Notes: generated by a model from the sequence alone, not told the origin. A stretch of DNA of 64,000 bases from Anatilimnocola aggregata (GCF_007747655.1 NZ_CP036274.1:1-64000), one strand, 5' to 3'; positions 1-11,069 are shown, counted from the first letter of the stretch. Translations and numbers: made by a program.

Positions 1-1170
1 TTGAGCCCCTCTGCGGCTGCTTTTTTCGGGCCGTTTTTGGCCTGCACGGACGGTTTGGTGATCAGCGGCACTTTCACTCTCGCCTCGCAATCGGCTACTG
101 GAACAGCATCTTCAGCTGCTGGTACCGCCTCGCGCGCTCGTGCGAGTGGGACGGCTGCCGAACCGCTGTTATTTGGTCCCGAGAACGGGATTGTTCGCCG
201 GCTAGAAACGCTCGTTCACGAACCGCAGCCCGCGTTCAATCCGCTGGTGTTTTGCGGCAGCAGTGGCACCGGCAAGACGAGCCTGGCAATGCTGCTCGTC
301 GACCTGCGGGCTCAGCATCTGCAAACGACGAACGTTTTTCGCACGACAGGTGCCGACTTTGCCCGGGCTGCCAGTCATGCGCTCGAAACCGATTCAGTGG
401 CCGAATATCGCAGTCGGATGGGCCGGGCCGATATTGTGCTGATTGACGAACTGCAACGCCTGGCCAATCGGGCTGCACCATTGGAAGAATTGCAGAATCG
501 GCTGGACGGATGGTTGCGGCGTGGTTCGCTCGTGGTGGTCACGATGAAGACCTTGCCCGTCGAAACAGCTGGTCTTTCGCCCGGCGTGATCAGTCGCCTC
601 TCGGCCGGCTTGTGTGTGCCACTGTTGCCTCCCGAACAGGCCACCCGCGCCGCACTGCTCGCTCATTATGCAGAACGTGAACAGCTGACGTTATCGACCG
701 ATGCCCGCGAACGTTTGGTGCAACGGACCAACTCCACGCCCGCGTTTTTGACTGCGGCTTCGCTCCGGCATGCACTCTTGCAGCTGGCTCATCTCTCGTC
801 GACGAACAAGCGACCGATTGATGAAGCGCTGGTCGACGAACTGCTGGCCGATCATCTGCCTGACGAGAAAGCTACCTTGCGTCAGATTGTGACGACCGTG
901 GCCAAGCACTTTGAGATCTCGCTCAGTGCCCTCAAGGGCGATTGCCGTCAGCGGAACCTGGTGATGGCTCGCGGCGTAGTGGTGCACCTGGCTCGGCAAC
1001 TTACTTCGGCCAGCTTCGCCACAATTGGCGAACTGCTCGGCAAACGCGATCACACGACCATCCTCCATTCAGCCCGCAAAATCGTCGAACTCATCGACCT
1101 CGATCCTGAACTTCGTCAGCACGTCGAACATCTGCGGCAGCAATTGACCGCGACCGAGGTGCATCGATGA
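1..1170 (+). CDS. dnaA: Chromosomal replication initiator DnaA
   Basis: This AAA+ initiator binds DnaA boxes and opens the replication origin. Walker A is GSSGTGKTS at about residues 86-94 and Walker B is IVLIDELQRL at 144-153. The C-terminal 110 residues form the DNA-binding domain, with the DnaA signature GKRDHTTILHSARKI near 346-360. The first 50 residues are rich in Ala, Ser and Thr and show no recognisable domain I. The frame opens with TTG at base 1, so the true start may lie outside the window. At 389 residues it is shorter than typical DnaA (about 440-470). dnaN follows after a gap, the usual origin-side order. The assignment is firm; the start is not. Confidence 0.93.
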   Translation: MSPSAAAFFGPFLACTDGLVISGTFTLASQSATGTASSAAGTASRARASGTAAEPLLFGPENGIVRRLETLVHEPQPAFNPLVFCGSSGTGKTSLAMLLVDLRAQHLQTTNVFRTTGADFARAASHALETDSVAEYRSRMGRADIVLIDELQRLANRAAPLEELQNRLDGWLRRGSLVVVTMKTLPVETAGLSPGVISRLSAGLCVPLLPPEQATRAALLAHYAEREQLTLSTDARERLVQRTNSTPAFLTAASLRHALLQLAHLSSTNKRPIDEALVDELLADHLPDEKATLRQIVTTVAKHFEISLSALKGDCRQRNLVMARGVVVHLARQLTSASFATIGELLGKRDHTTILHSARKIVELIDLDPELRQHVEHLRQQLTATEVHR

Positions 1171-1628
1171 ACTTCGTAGTTCAAGCTAGCTGCACGATTT
1201 TTCCTCCTGAGCCGGAAACGTTAGCGCCCAGAGTTCGTTCTGTTCTCGCTGGGCGAAATCTCCGGGCGCTGACGTTTCTGGCTCATGCATTGCAAAACCT
1301 GTCGATGGTTGTCGACAGCTGTGGTCGCGCTTGTTGCGCTGGGATAACACAATTTTTGTCATCGGCAACTCATCGACAGGCTCGAGCAGCTACCCACAAT
1401 TGGCCGACAGTCGAGCGACGGGTTTTCAACGGCATGCTTTGGTTGCCTTTAGCGGCTCAAGTCGCGGCTGAGTCTGTTGTTACACATGTAGGCAGTCAAG
1501 TTATCGACTGCCGCGCGGCTCGCTTTTCTACTACTACCAGATACTTAAATCTTTAAATACAAGAACCAAGAAACCAGACATGGTCAGCAGTGAAGCTGCT
1601 TCGACCGGAGACGTTGAAAGGACAGCCA
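1171..1628. other. dnaA-dnaN intergenic region, possible part of oriC
   Basis: This 458-bp gap separates dnaA and dnaN and has no convincing gene. It holds loose matches to the DnaA box TTATCCACA: CTACCCACA near 1390-1398 (7 of 9), and TTATCC within gtgttatccc on the minus strand at 1341-1350. An AT-rich stretch lies at about 1525-1570, just before dnaN. Bacterial origins often flank dnaA, so origin function is a reasonable inference, but no clean cluster of consensus boxes is visible. Confidence 0.35.
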
Positions 1629-2747
1629 GTGAAGATTCGTTGTAACCGCGAGAAGTTACTCAGCTCGTTTCAAACCGCAGCTTTGTTTGCTCCTGCTCGC
1701 AGCCCGAAGGAAATTCTGCAGAACGTCAAGCTCGATGTGGATGCCGCGGGAGTGACCTTCTCGGCGACCGACATGGAAGTAGGCGTGCGGGTGGCAGTCG
1801 AAGGTGTGGAAGTGGAAACTCCTGGGAGCATCGTGTTGCCGGTCGGTCACGTCGGCGCGCTCTTGCGAGAGAATAGCGACGAGTTTCTGGCGATAGAATC
1901 GACCTCGCGCGGGACGATCGTCCGCGGTGAACGGAGCGAGTTCAAACTTCCGAGCAACGATCCGGAAGAGTTTCCGGAAGTTGCTAAGTTTACGGAAGAG
2001 AAATATCACGTCATCGCGGCACCATTGTTCCGCCAGATCATCTCGCGCACTGAGTTCGCAACCGATCTGGAAAGCAGCCGGTATGCGTTGGGCGGCGTGC
2101 TGGTCGAACTCGACGAGAATAAAATCATCGCCGTGGGGACTGACGGTCGCCGGTTGTCGCGCATGGAAGGCCCAGCGTCTTCGGTCGGTGGTCATAAGAC
2201 CGGTGATACGATGACGATCATCCGGACGCAGTCGATGCGGCTCTTCAATCGCTCGGTGCAAGACTCCGATGGCGAAGTCCACCTGGCAGCCCGTGGCAAC
2301 GATGTGCTGCTGCGTACACCGCGCGCGACGTTCTATTCGCGGCTGGTTGAAGGGCGCTTTCCACGCTGGCGCGATGTGTTTCCTAATCGTCGCGACATGC
2401 AGCGGATTCCGCTCACGGTCGGTCCGTTGCACGCCTGCTTGCGTCAGGCCGCGGTGGTGACCAACAACGATAGCCGCGGCATCGACTTCAGCTTTCAGCC
2501 CGGCACGCTCACGCTGTTATCGTCAACGGCGGATATCGGCCAGGCTCAAGTCGAACTGCCGATCGCTTACGACGGACCGCCAATCGTCGTCACGCTCGAT
2601 CACCGTTTTGTCTCCGACTTTTTGAAGGTTTTGAGTCCCGAAACGAACATCACGCTCGAGATCGAAAACAGCGAGACCGCTGCGGTCTTCCTGGCTGACG
2701 ACGACCGTTACGGGTATGTCGTGATGCCCCTCTCGCGCGATCGCTAA
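1629..2747 (+). CDS. dnaN: DNA polymerase III beta sliding clamp
   Basis: This is the processivity clamp that encircles DNA and tethers the replicative polymerase. Translation from GTG at 1629 gives 372 residues, the normal length, starting MKIRCNREKLL as in other clamps. AAAGGA lies about 7 nt upstream. A longer frame opens at GTG 1590 but adds a non-conserved leader. Clamp landmarks are SRYALG at 150-155, GTDGRRLS at 170-177, EGRFPR in the third domain and the C-terminal YVVMPL that ends most beta clamps. It lies between the putative origin and the DUF721 gene. A diverged paralogue is carried by the transposon at 6089-7216. Confidence 0.95.
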   Translation: MKIRCNREKLLSSFQTAALFAPARSPKEILQNVKLDVDAAGVTFSATDMEVGVRVAVEGVEVETPGSIVLPVGHVGALLRENSDEFLAIESTSRGTIVRGERSEFKLPSNDPEEFPEVAKFTEEKYHVIAAPLFRQIISRTEFATDLESSRYALGGVLVELDENKIIAVGTDGRRLSRMEGPASSVGGHKTGDTMTIIRTQSMRLFNRSVQDSDGEVHLAARGNDVLLRTPRATFYSRLVEGRFPRWRDVFPNRRDMQRIPLTVGPLHACLRQAAVVTNNDSRGIDFSFQPGTLTLLSSTADIGQAQVELPIAYDGPPIVVTLDHRFVSDFLKVLSPETNITLEIENSETAAVFLADDDRYGYVVMPLSRDR

Positions 2748-2794
2748 AGAATCAATCTGTGCCCGTTCTGACACGCGCATTCATGGATGAATGA

Positions 2795-5688
<2,894 letters not shown>

Positions 5689-5701
5689 GATTACAGAATG
5701 G

Positions 5702-5765
5702 TGTCGGACATAAAGTTTGTCAAAACGGACACAAAGTTTGTCACGTTGAGACATAAAGTTTGTCA
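5702..5765. repeat. Transposon left end with three TnsB-type repeats
   Basis: The end begins TGTCGGACATAAAGTTTGTC. The 16-bp unit GACATAAAGTTTGTCA occurs at 5707-5722 and 5750-5765, and a one-base variant (GACAC...) occurs at 5728-5743. The starts are 21 and 22 bp apart. Each unit also contains the short inverted pair GACA/TGTC. A 5'-TGT terminus followed by regularly spaced repeats of about 20 bp is the standard layout of Tn7-family ends bound by TnsB. Confidence 0.82.
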
Positions 5766-5860
5766 AGGAAATCATCTGGCGCTCGGCTCGCGCCGTTGAT
5801 TCACGCCAATTTCCCGACCTCACTCGCCGTAAGTCTCTGATAGCTAAAGAAAAATCAACC

Positions 5861-5892
5861 CTCCCCGCGCCCGGGACACCGGGCGCGGGGAG
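5861..5892 (-). terminator. Rho-independent terminator of the transposon operon
   Basis: A perfect 14-bp GC-only stem (5861-5874 with 5879-5892) encloses a 4-nt loop. On the minus strand it is followed by GTTGATTTTTCTTT, a T-rich tail. It lies 33 bp after the stop codon of the 39-residue peptide gene and so closes the long minus-strand run that begins at ku. On the plus strand the tail is weaker, but the hairpin could also stop gyrB read-through. Confidence 0.85.
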
Positions 5893-5925
5893 GAGTTTCT
5901 TATCTTGCTTCGGCGGTTCGAATGA

Positions 5926-6045
5926 TCAGCGGCGGCGTCGCGAGCGACCGACGTGGTAGCCTTTGACGCTCCCGATGTGCTTGCCTTTGGTGTAACACCA
6001 GACGCCGAGCCAGCCGAGAATACCCAGTACGATCAGAGTATCCAT
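5926..6045 (-). CDS. 39-residue membrane peptide
   Basis: This short gene encodes MDTLIVLGILGWLGVWCYTK followed by a basic tail ending GRSRRRR. The first 20 residues form one hydrophobic transmembrane segment and the tail is strongly positive, so the peptide probably sits in the inner membrane with its C-terminus in the cytoplasm. The start is ATG at 6045. AGGAG lies 12 nt upstream, a little far. The gene is last in the transposon operon, 43 bp after the clamp paralogue and before the terminator. No function can be assigned. The clear membrane-plus-basic pattern and tight operon placement argue that it is real. Confidence 0.6.
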   Translation of the reverse strand: MDTLIVLGILGWLGVWCYTKGKHIGSVKGYHVGRSRRRR

Positions 6046-6088
6046 GGGAAATGTGGTCTCCTGTAAGTGAAAGTTGGGGATCCCGCGT

Positions 6089-7216
6089 TCAGGCGGCTGC
6101 GCGGGTCAGCGCCGGATCGGCTGGAACGGGCGGGACGATGGCGCTCGCCGCCAGCGGCATCCAGATATAGGAACGCTGTTCGTCACGGGCATGGAGAACC
6201 GCATTACGCCCGAACAGGTGGAGTTCACCGAGCCCGAGTTTACCGACCCGCTCCAGATAACGACGATTCACGGCCACGCGGAGCGGTTCGCCCTGAGGCT
6301 GATGCCCGGTGAGCGTCACTTCGACCGGTGTTGCGAAGCGAGGCGATCGGGCCCGAACGGCAAAATGCCCGTTGAGATCGATGGTCACCGGCGAATCTTG
6401 CTCGTCGTCGCTCGGCAACAACGTTAACGAACGCACCAAGCGCCGGCCGTCGGCGGGCGAGATCCGGCAACTGGCGACCGATCGTAGGACGGGCGGAATA
6501 ATGTCGTCGACGCGCGGGAAGCGCCCTTCGGACTCGACCTTGATCTGCACCGTCCAATTCCCGGCTCTCAGCGTGAACCAGCCGTCGTGCAATCCCACGG
6601 CGACGTGGTCGGCGGCGAGTAACTCGCTCGCCTGAAAGACGTGGTGGCGGCCGATCAAGAGGTCGTCTTCGAACGGGAACTCAAATCCGCGCTGCAGCAG
6701 CAACTGCCGCCCGTCGGTTGCGGCAATCTCACCTCGCTTGCCGCGGATCTGTATACAGCCCAGCGCGTAGCGCAAGGACGTCGCATCCGTGGTCTCCGCG
6801 GCATCTCGCAAGGCGGTCATCAGGCGCGGCGGATTTTTTGTCAGTTGCTCGGGCAGTGACGGGAAATCCGTCGACTTCGGCAAAGGCCGTTGTTCGACGA
6901 CGAGCAATTGCTGAACGCCGTCGTCGTCCCATCGCGCGATGAGCGCATTGGATTCGGCGGGGGTAAGTTGGACGAGGTCGGTGCGACTCCCGGCGCAATC
7001 GTCGAAGAAGCTCAGCGGCACGGCCAGTTCGGCCGGCGCAAAGCGTCCGGCTTCTTCGTAAGCCACGGCGATGCGGGCGTTGCGGGCGGTGAAGCGAAAG
7101 GTGCGGGGCGTGGCGACGATCGCCACCGAGGGAGAAGTCTCCCTCGGCGACGGTCGCAACGCGCGGCGAAACACGGCTCGTACGCGACGAGCCAAGCGGC
7201 GCGAGAAGGTAATCAA
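6089..7216 (-). CDS. Transposon-borne beta sliding clamp paralogue
   Basis: This 375-residue protein follows the DnaN fold from end to end. SLRYALG at 147-153 matches SRYALG of the host DnaN, ATDGRQL at 166-172 matches GTDGRRL, EGRFPR at 230-235 matches EGRFPR, and YIWMPL at 350-355 matches the C-terminal YVVMPL. The N-terminal 35 residues are basic and unlike DnaN, and domain I is the most diverged part. The start is TTG at 7216, with AGGAG about 8 nt upstream. It sits in the transposon operon between two small genes. Clamps bind polymerases, ligase and repair proteins, and Tn7 TnsE recognises the host clamp, so a role in directing or repairing transposition is plausible but unproven. Confidence 0.85.
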   Translation of the reverse strand: MITFSRRLARRVRAVFRRALRPSPRETSPSVAIVATPRTFRFTARNARIAVAYEEAGRFAPAELAVPLSFFDDCAGSRTDLVQLTPAESNALIARWDDDGVQQLLVVEQRPLPKSTDFPSLPEQLTKNPPRLMTALRDAAETTDATSLRYALGCIQIRGKRGEIAATDGRQLLLQRGFEFPFEDDLLIGRHHVFQASELLAADHVAVGLHDGWFTLRAGNWTVQIKVESEGRFPRVDDIIPPVLRSVASCRISPADGRRLVRSLTLLPSDDEQDSPVTIDLNGHFAVRARSPRFATPVEVTLTGHQPQGEPLRVAVNRRYLERVGKLGLGELHLFGRNAVLHARDEQRSYIWMPLAASAIVPPVPADPALTRAAA

Positions 7217-7260
7217 GCAGACTCTCCTGGGGTAATTGAGGATCGGTCACCTGCGGCCGT

Positions 7261-7455
7261 TCAGGCTGCCCGTTCGGCCGGGCGTTGCTCGAAGAACGAG
7301 GTGCAACGCTCGGCGTCGAGCCGATCCCAGTCGACGACGAGCGGTTCTCGTTCGACCGGGACGGGGGTCAGCAGTACGAAACCGCGACGAGCGATCTCGC
7401 GAATCGATTCGCCGGTCGCACGGGCGACGGCTCGGTTCAGTTCAGCCTGGGTCAT
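7261..7455 (-). CDS. Small protein, unknown function (64 aa)
   Basis: Translation from ATG at 7455 gives MTQAELNRAVARATGESIRE and then a segment with REPLVVDWDRLD. The N-terminal 25 residues look like a small helix-turn-helix or helical hairpin (TQAELNRAVARATGESIREIARRG), and the rest is acidic. A longer frame starting at 7536 adds a Cys-rich leader without support and was rejected. I recall similar short proteins in planctomycete genomes but know no function. It lies in the transposon operon, 44 bp upstream of the clamp paralogue. Confidence 0.6.
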   Translation of the reverse strand: MTQAELNRAVARATGESIREIARRGFVLLTPVPVEREPLVVDWDRLDAERCTSFFEQRPAERAA

Positions 7456-7558
7456 GGCATTTCTTTCCGTTGGGGAAGACAAAGCGCAACAAAAAAGGCC
7501 CCCGCACCGCGCGGAGGCCTGACAACAGACATTCAAAAGTTCGTTCAGCGTTCGATCG

Positions 7559-7813
7559 TTACTTCGACGGCTCCGACCGAATCAACCAGTACTCCTGCAA
7601 CCAGGCAACTTCGGCTTCGAGGGCCTCACTCCGTTTGACGAACGGTCCGAGTCGGGGACCGTCGACCGGCCCGAGATCGACGAGCCAATTGCCCGCTGTA
7701 TCCGGTTCAACGTACGATCCGCGGCGGATCACGGTCGGTCCCAGACTGCGGAGGTCGACCGTTTCGGCATAGATGAAGCGGAGGTCGCCGTCGGCGGTCA
7801 CGACAAGTTGCAT
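7559..7813 (-). CDS. Small protein, unknown function (84 aa)
   Basis: The 84-residue product begins MQLVVTADGDLRFIYAETVD and contains VDLGPVDGPRLGPFVKRSEA before a Trp-rich C-terminus. It looks like a compact alpha/beta protein with no signal peptide or membrane segment. Its ATG overlaps the TGA of the upstream 321-residue gene by one base (TGATG), so the two are probably translationally coupled. Short proteins with this layout seem common in planctomycete accessory regions, but no role is known to me. Confidence 0.65.
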   Translation of the reverse strand: MQLVVTADGDLRFIYAETVDLRSLGPTVIRRGSYVEPDTAGNWLVDLGPVDGPRLGPFVKRSEALEAEVAWLQEYWLIRSEPSK

Positions 7814-8778
7814 CAGGCGGCCTCCTGCAAAGCCGGGGCGCGACGCACGATATTGCGCCGCGGCCGATCGACGAGCAGCGTATCGAGCGAGGTTCGTAAG
7901 TCGGCCAACTCGCCGGCGACCGTTTGCCGGAGGATGCGATTCTCGCGCAAGGCTTGCGGCTGGAGTCCTTGGACGATTTGCTGGGCCTGCGAGACCAGTT
8001 CATCCAACTGCTCGTTGGAACGGACGTTGAGATTGCGAAACCGGGCAAAGAACTCGACCAGGTTGGTCACGGCCGAATCGCGAAAGACTTTCGGCTTGCC
8101 GTCCGTCACGCCGCTGAGACGGTCGTTTAAGTGGACGATGAGCTGGCTCAATTCGTCGCAAAACGCCTGCTCGGTCAATTGCAGTGCTTCATCGAATCGT
8201 GCGGCCACCCGACGGCATTCTTGCTCGTAGAGTTCCGGATTGACTTGCTGCAAGTAACTCGGCGGCTCGACCGAGGGATAATCCCAGTCGACGGCGAACA
8301 GGTTTCGTAGCGACGGCGGATAGTCTTGGGCGTTGAATAAGCGACCGAGTCGAGTGCGGGCGGCGGACTGCAGTTCGGCGTAATGCCGATCGAGTTGTTC
8401 GACCGCTTCCTCCAGTTCGTCGCGCAGTTCACTCAGACGCCGGTTGAAGGCGTCGATCTGATCGAGGCGGATCAAGCGCACGCCCGGTTCGGGATAAGGG
8501 AGCGTCATTCCCTTCCAATACTGAATGATCCGGCCCCGGACGCCGGTCACGGCGCGAAAGGCCGGATGCTTGGTATCGAGCAGTTTCTTGCTGGCGGCCA
8601 GGAACTGACCGCTGGCGTCAAAGGGATCGGCGGCCTCGGACTTTTGTTCCGGGGTCAGCGTCTTGTGGGTTCCCAAACCGCTGAGGCTAACGCGGACCGC
8701 AGCCATCGAGTTACGCAGGCGGGCGGCGGGATCGACGGTGCGCCGCGCGGCGGGACGATCCTGAGTCGTCGAGATCAT
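7813..8778 (-). CDS. Helical protein, unknown function (321 aa)
   Basis: The protein is cytoplasmic, rich in charged helices and has no catalytic motif I recognise. Segments such as LRDELEEAVEQLDRHYAELQ (about residues 115-135) and later heptad-like stretches suggest coiled coil. It has a conserved-looking central region (RLGRLFNAQDYPPSLRNLF) and ends in a basic tail. ATG at 8778 is preceded by GGAG at 8 nt. The gene overlaps the end of the 101-residue gene by 68 bp and is coupled to the next by TGATG. A distant link to DUF3150-type phage proteins crossed my mind, but I cannot support it by eye. Confidence 0.65.
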   Translation of the reverse strand: MISTTQDRPAARRTVDPAARLRNSMAAVRVSLSGLGTHKTLTPEQKSEAADPFDASGQFLAASKKLLDTKHPAFRAVTGVRGRIIQYWKGMTLPYPEPGVRLIRLDQIDAFNRRLSELRDELEEAVEQLDRHYAELQSAARTRLGRLFNAQDYPPSLRNLFAVDWDYPSVEPPSYLQQVNPELYEQECRRVAARFDEALQLTEQAFCDELSQLIVHLNDRLSGVTDGKPKVFRDSAVTNLVEFFARFRNLNVRSNEQLDELVSQAQQIVQGLQPQALRENRILRQTVAGELADLRTSLDTLLVDRPRRNIVRRAPALQEAA

Positions 8779-9016
8779 GAGGTTTCTCCGGAGAATGAGG
8801 AGGAGGGTCGGGTGGAATGACCGTGACCGATTGCGGCACCAGGCCGTGGTCGGCCAGCAGTAAACTCAATTGGTCACAGACGTCGGCGCCGTCCCACGAC
8901 TTGTCGGGATTCCAGACTTTTTGGTTCCGGTCAGCGAAGTCGAGATACAGCGCCTGCTGCAGCGAGTTAACGATCGCCGCGAGTTCGGCCGGCGACAGTT
9001 CGGTAGCGAGTCGCAT
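8711..9016 (-). CDS. Hypothetical protein (101 aa)
   Basis: The first 65 residues look folded (MRLATELSPAELAAIVNSLQ, then LYLDFADRNQKVWNPDKSWD and a Leu-rich helix). The last 35 residues are Pro-, Ser- and Arg-rich and overlap the start of the next gene, so they may be unconstrained. The start ATG at 9016 has GGAG at 7 nt. It follows the AAA+ ATPase gene by 15 bp, which suggests a partner protein for that ATPase, but this is inference only. Confidence 0.6.
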   Translation of the reverse strand: MRLATELSPAELAAIVNSLQQALYLDFADRNQKVWNPDKSWDGADVCDQLSLLLADHGLVPQSVTVIPPDPPPHSPEKPHDLDDSGSSRRAAHRRSRRPPA

Positions 9017-9031
9017 CGAGCTACTCCATAA

Positions 9032-10528
9032 CTAGTTGCGGGACGGATCGCGTGTGACGCGGCGCGCGGTCTTGCCGACTTTCGGCGTGGCCCGTTGGTA
9101 GACTCCGCTGTGCGTCGCATCAAGACAGCGTCCGGCAGCCCAGTTGCGCAAACGCTCAACCGATTCGGCGGCCGTTACGGCCACGGGGACGATGTTCTTG
9201 GCCGATTCGACGAGCGGCAGATCCAACAGCGCGGCCAAACGGCAACAGGCGCGAATCTCCGCGCCGGTCCAGGATTCGTCAGTCGGCAGTCGCTGCTCGG
9301 GATCGAGCGCAAAGAGTTGCCGATAGAGGTTCCAGATCGCTTGCTTCTCGACGGCGCTCGGCAGGTCCAGGAAGTACACCGCGTCGAACCGTTCACTTCG
9401 TGAGAACTCCGGCGGCAGTTTCGAGATGTCGTTGCAGGTGGCGATCACGAACACGTCGCTGGTGTGGTCGTTGAGCCAGGTTAAGAAGGTCGAGAAGAGT
9501 CGGGCCGATACGCCGCTGTCGGTTTGGCCCGAACTCGCGACTCCGCTCAGGCCTTTTTCCACTTCATCCAGAAAGAGAACGCAGGGAGCCATGGCATCGG
9601 CGATTTGCAGCGCCTGGCGAATGTTGCTCTCGGTCTGTCCGACGATGCCACCCATGAGCGTGCCGACGTCGAGCGTCAGCGTGGGACGGCCGGTTTCATT
9701 GCCGAGCGCTTTGGCCAACGCCGATTTACCGGTACCGGGAATGCCCAAGAGCAGAATCCCGCGCGGCCGGACGTTGGCCGGACGCATGCCGGGGCGCAAC
9801 GCCCGCCGGCAGAAGGCTTTGATCGCCTCCAGTCCGCCGAGTTGCTCGAACGTTTCGCCGCCCCGATGGAGTTGCAGCAGGCCGCTCTGCTTGAGCAGGC
9901 TGCTCTTGATCTGCCACAACGCATCGGGCAGCAATCGACCGTGCCGCACGAGCGAAAGACTATAGGCCGCTTCCGCCTCATAACGGGTCAAGCCGCCTGC
10001 CGCATCGAGGAGCGCATCGAGTTGGGGACCGGTGGGCATTTCGCTTGGTTCGGTTGCCACGCCACGGGCCAGTTCGTGAAGTTGCTCACGACTCGGCAAC
10101 TCGTGTTCCACCACGAGGATGAGTTTTTCCAGTTCCACCGGGATCTGTACGACCGGCGACAAGATGATCACGAACGTCCGGGACTGTTTACCGGCGATCA
10201 ACTGCTGAACGAGCGTTTGCACGATCTCGGCACTGTTGAGAAACCGGTGAAAGTTCTTCAGCACGAGCACCGCCGTCGTTTCGGGTGCGGCCAGCGCAGG
10301 TAACGCCCGGAGGGCCGCCAAGGGATCTTGCCCGGCGGAAGTGCCGGTCGTCGCTTCGGTGCCAGTGAGCTGGAGGCCGCTACTGACATCCCACTGGGCG
10401 AGTCGCCAGCCTTGCTCGCGACAGAGACGGGCGATCTCGGCCAGGGCATCTTCATGTTCGTGCGACTGCAACCAGAGGCCGGTGAAGCAGGCGTCGATCA
10501 GTTCGCGCAGACGTTGAGTTAAGGTCAT
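9032..10528 (-). CDS. AAA+ ATPase, Ycf46-like
   Basis: This 498-residue protein has an N-terminal regulatory half and a C-terminal AAA+ module. Walker A is GIPGTGKSA at 262-270, Walker B is VLFLDEVEKG at 317-326, sensor 1 is ATCND at 363-367 and the arginine-finger region is FSRSERFD at 375-382. This layout, including the NFH.. segment in the N-terminal half, matches the Ycf46/CbbX-like ATPases of plastids and cyanobacteria. DUF2997 and DUF1257 (Ycf35) lie just upstream in the same operon, the known companions of this ATPase. The start ATG at 10528 has AGGA about 9 nt upstream. Its substrate is unknown; it probably remodels a protein complex. Confidence 0.82.
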   Translation of the reverse strand: MTLTQRLRELIDACFTGLWLQSHEHEDALAEIARLCREQGWRLAQWDVSSGLQLTGTEATTGTSAGQDPLAALRALPALAAPETTAVLVLKNFHRFLNSAEIVQTLVQQLIAGKQSRTFVIILSPVVQIPVELEKLILVVEHELPSREQLHELARGVATEPSEMPTGPQLDALLDAAGGLTRYEAEAAYSLSLVRHGRLLPDALWQIKSSLLKQSGLLQLHRGGETFEQLGGLEAIKAFCRRALRPGMRPANVRPRGILLLGIPGTGKSALAKALGNETGRPTLTLDVGTLMGGIVGQTESNIRQALQIADAMAPCVLFLDEVEKGLSGVASSGQTDSGVSARLFSTFLTWLNDHTSDVFVIATCNDISKLPPEFSRSERFDAVYFLDLPSAVEKQAIWNLYRQLFALDPEQRLPTDESWTGAEIRACCRLAALLDLPLVESAKNIVPVAVTAAESVERLRNWAAGRCLDATHSGVYQRATPKVGKTARRVTRDPSRN

Positions 10529-10588
10529 GCCAAAAGTTCCTGAGGGTTGTATGGATCGTTTGAAAAGTTGAAGTCACCACGCAGTCGC

Positions 10589-10852
10589 TCACCACGCAGC
10601 CTGTTCAGCCGTATTGATGGCCGCGGCGACTTGTGTTCCCTGCAGCGCGTCGAGCGCTTGCACGGCGAGCGGTGCGACATAAGCGAGTTGTGGGCGACGA
10701 TCGTCCGCGGGGACGTGCACGATGGATGGATGCTCGGCATCCGCCGGCTCGACGTCCCAGTCGACGAGCAGGACTTCGATCTCGGGGTCCGAACAAAAGA
10801 CTTCCTGCACGAGGCCGCCGTAAACGTTGATCACCAGTTGCAACGAGGGCAT
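10589..10852 (-). CDS. Small protein, unknown function (87 aa)
   Basis: Translation from ATG at 10852 starts MPSLQLVINVYGGLVQEVFC and goes on with a VLLVDWDVEPAD segment, resembling a small beta-rich domain. AGGAG lies 8 nt upstream of this start. A longer frame opening at 10987 would overlap the DUF2997 gene and was rejected. The gene sits directly between DUF2997 and the AAA+ ATPase, so it is probably a member of that module. I know no assigned function. Confidence 0.65.
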   Translation of the reverse strand: MPSLQLVINVYGGLVQEVFCSDPEIEVLLVDWDVEPADAEHPSIVHVPADDRRPQLAYVAPLAVQALDALQGTQVAAAINTAEQAAW

Positions 10853-10856
10853 TGGC

Positions 10857-11069
10857 TCACACTCCTTCCTGCCGTTCGAGGACGGCGGTCGTTGGTGTAG
10901 CTTCGTAGAAGGCCGAAGTGCGCTGTTCGCTGAGCCGCGCCCCGAGCGCCTGCTCGAGAAAGCGACTCGCTTCCTGACAGGCGGCACCGGTAAAACCGTG
11001 CGTCACGACGGTCGTGGCCCCGGTCGGGCTGACGATGATTTCAATCGTCTTAAATCCGGGTGACGTCAT
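10857..11069 (-). CDS. DUF2997 protein
   Basis: This 70-residue protein matches the DUF2997 pattern: KTIEIIVSPTGATTVVTHGF followed by GAACQEASRFLEQALG. It is a small alpha/beta protein with no signal or membrane segment. Its ATG overlaps the TGA of DUF1257 (ATGA), so the two are translationally coupled. In cyanobacteria and other bacteria DUF2997 commonly sits next to DUF1257 and a Ycf46-type AAA+ ATPase, as here. No biochemical function is established to my knowledge. Confidence 0.82.
   Translation of the reverse strand: MTSPGFKTIEIIVSPTGATTVVTHGFTGAACQEASRFLEQALGARLSEQRTSAFYEATPTTAVLERQEGV

Noticed and set aside
1167-1556. 129-residue frame between dnaA and dnaN
   Set aside because: It has no recognisable motif, overlaps the dnaA stop and covers the expected origin region.
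5707-5765. Three regular repeats considered as a CRISPR array
   Set aside because: The gaps between the 16-bp units are only 5-6 bp, too short for spacers, and the layout fits TnsB-binding sites at a transposon end.
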